A DNA stretch of 64,000 bases from Perspicuibacillus lycopersici. GTDB taxonomy: Bacteria; Bacillota; Bacilli; Bacillales; Caldibacillaceae. The position numbers and the translations under genes were made by a program. The DNA is taken from NCBI RefSeq assembly GCF_025660475.1, contig NZ_JAOUSF010000002.1:310001-374000 (forward strand). Direction: 5' to 3'. Each line of letters starts with the position of its first letter. The stretch's first letter is position 1. Of this stretch, positions 63,968 to 64,000 are shown piece after piece. The notes beneath the pieces are model-generated. The model did no database searches. It had not been told where the DNA came from and was given only the letters and a program-made list of their open reading frames with translations.

Positions 63968-64000
63968 TATTTCTCACCCCATTCATTACATTCATATGCA

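Overview
The window looks like chromosomal DNA of a low-GC, competence-type member of the Bacillaceae (Bacillus in the broad sense). This rests on the AT-rich composition, strong Shine-Dalgarno sites, frequent TTG/GTG starts, a ComK homologue, a sigV-rsiV-oatA lysozyme-resistance locus, an MhqR-type quinone-resistance locus, DUF624/Lpl-type sugar loci, and Rex, CcpA and c-di-GMP control signals. The genus cannot be fixed from the sequence alone. Most genes lie on the minus strand. No rRNA, tRNA, CRISPR array, prophage or complete insertion sequence was seen.

Layout. 0-6 kb: a PrsW-like membrane protease, an unknown anchored protein, a small secreted protein followed by a small cytosolic protein (possible toxin/immunity pair), a methyltransferase and an acetyltransferase. 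6-14.5 kb: two ECF sigma/anti-sigma pairs. One is sigV-rsiV followed by oatA, and sigV and oatA have matching candidate promoters (AAC-N17-CGTCTA). Between the pairs is an mhqR/ring-cleaving dioxygenase/FMN reductase locus. 14.5-25 kb: an amidohydrolase with a transporter, zinc-ribbon protein, sigma factor, c-di-GMP-I riboswitch ahead of a 40-aa membrane protein, LCP cell-wall ligase, ComK, a DUF4349 lipoprotein, an interrupted membrane gene and a flavodoxin-fold oxidoreductase. 25-30.5 kb: bdhA with a near-consensus Rex operator, then a NERD-domain gene flanked by two long arrays of a 52-bp repeat.

30.5-45 kb: a sulfite-exporter-type permease and a galactoside/galactonate catabolic cluster. 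It holds an IclR regulator (apparently with an ATT start), an ABC importer without its ATPase, GH2 beta-galactosidase, KDPGal aldolase, KDGal kinase, a third 52-bp array, galactonate dehydratase and a GH3 beta-glucosidase. Genes for galactose oxidation to galactonate are not in the window. 45-56.5 kb: a second glycan locus with a GH2 enzyme, an Lpl-type importer, a LacI regulator, a GH30 enzyme and a DUF624 protein, tied together by palindromic AAAACGTTTT operators. 56.5-64 kb: a short-chain dehydrogenase, Fpg/MutM-like glycosylase with endonuclease IV, a kinase-like protein, a PadR/DUF1048/DUF1048 operon, an HTH-desulfoferrodoxin fusion and a three-repeat small protein.

The least explained structure is the set of three arrays of 52-bp repeats (about 22, 13 and 14 copies). 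Their spacing is strict (52 bp, about 5.0 helical turns). The shortened units at the edges are 41 bp (about 4 turns). Each unit carries a TTGATA-N5-TATCAA-type dyad. This fits a phased protein-binding array and is the best candidate here for something undescribed.
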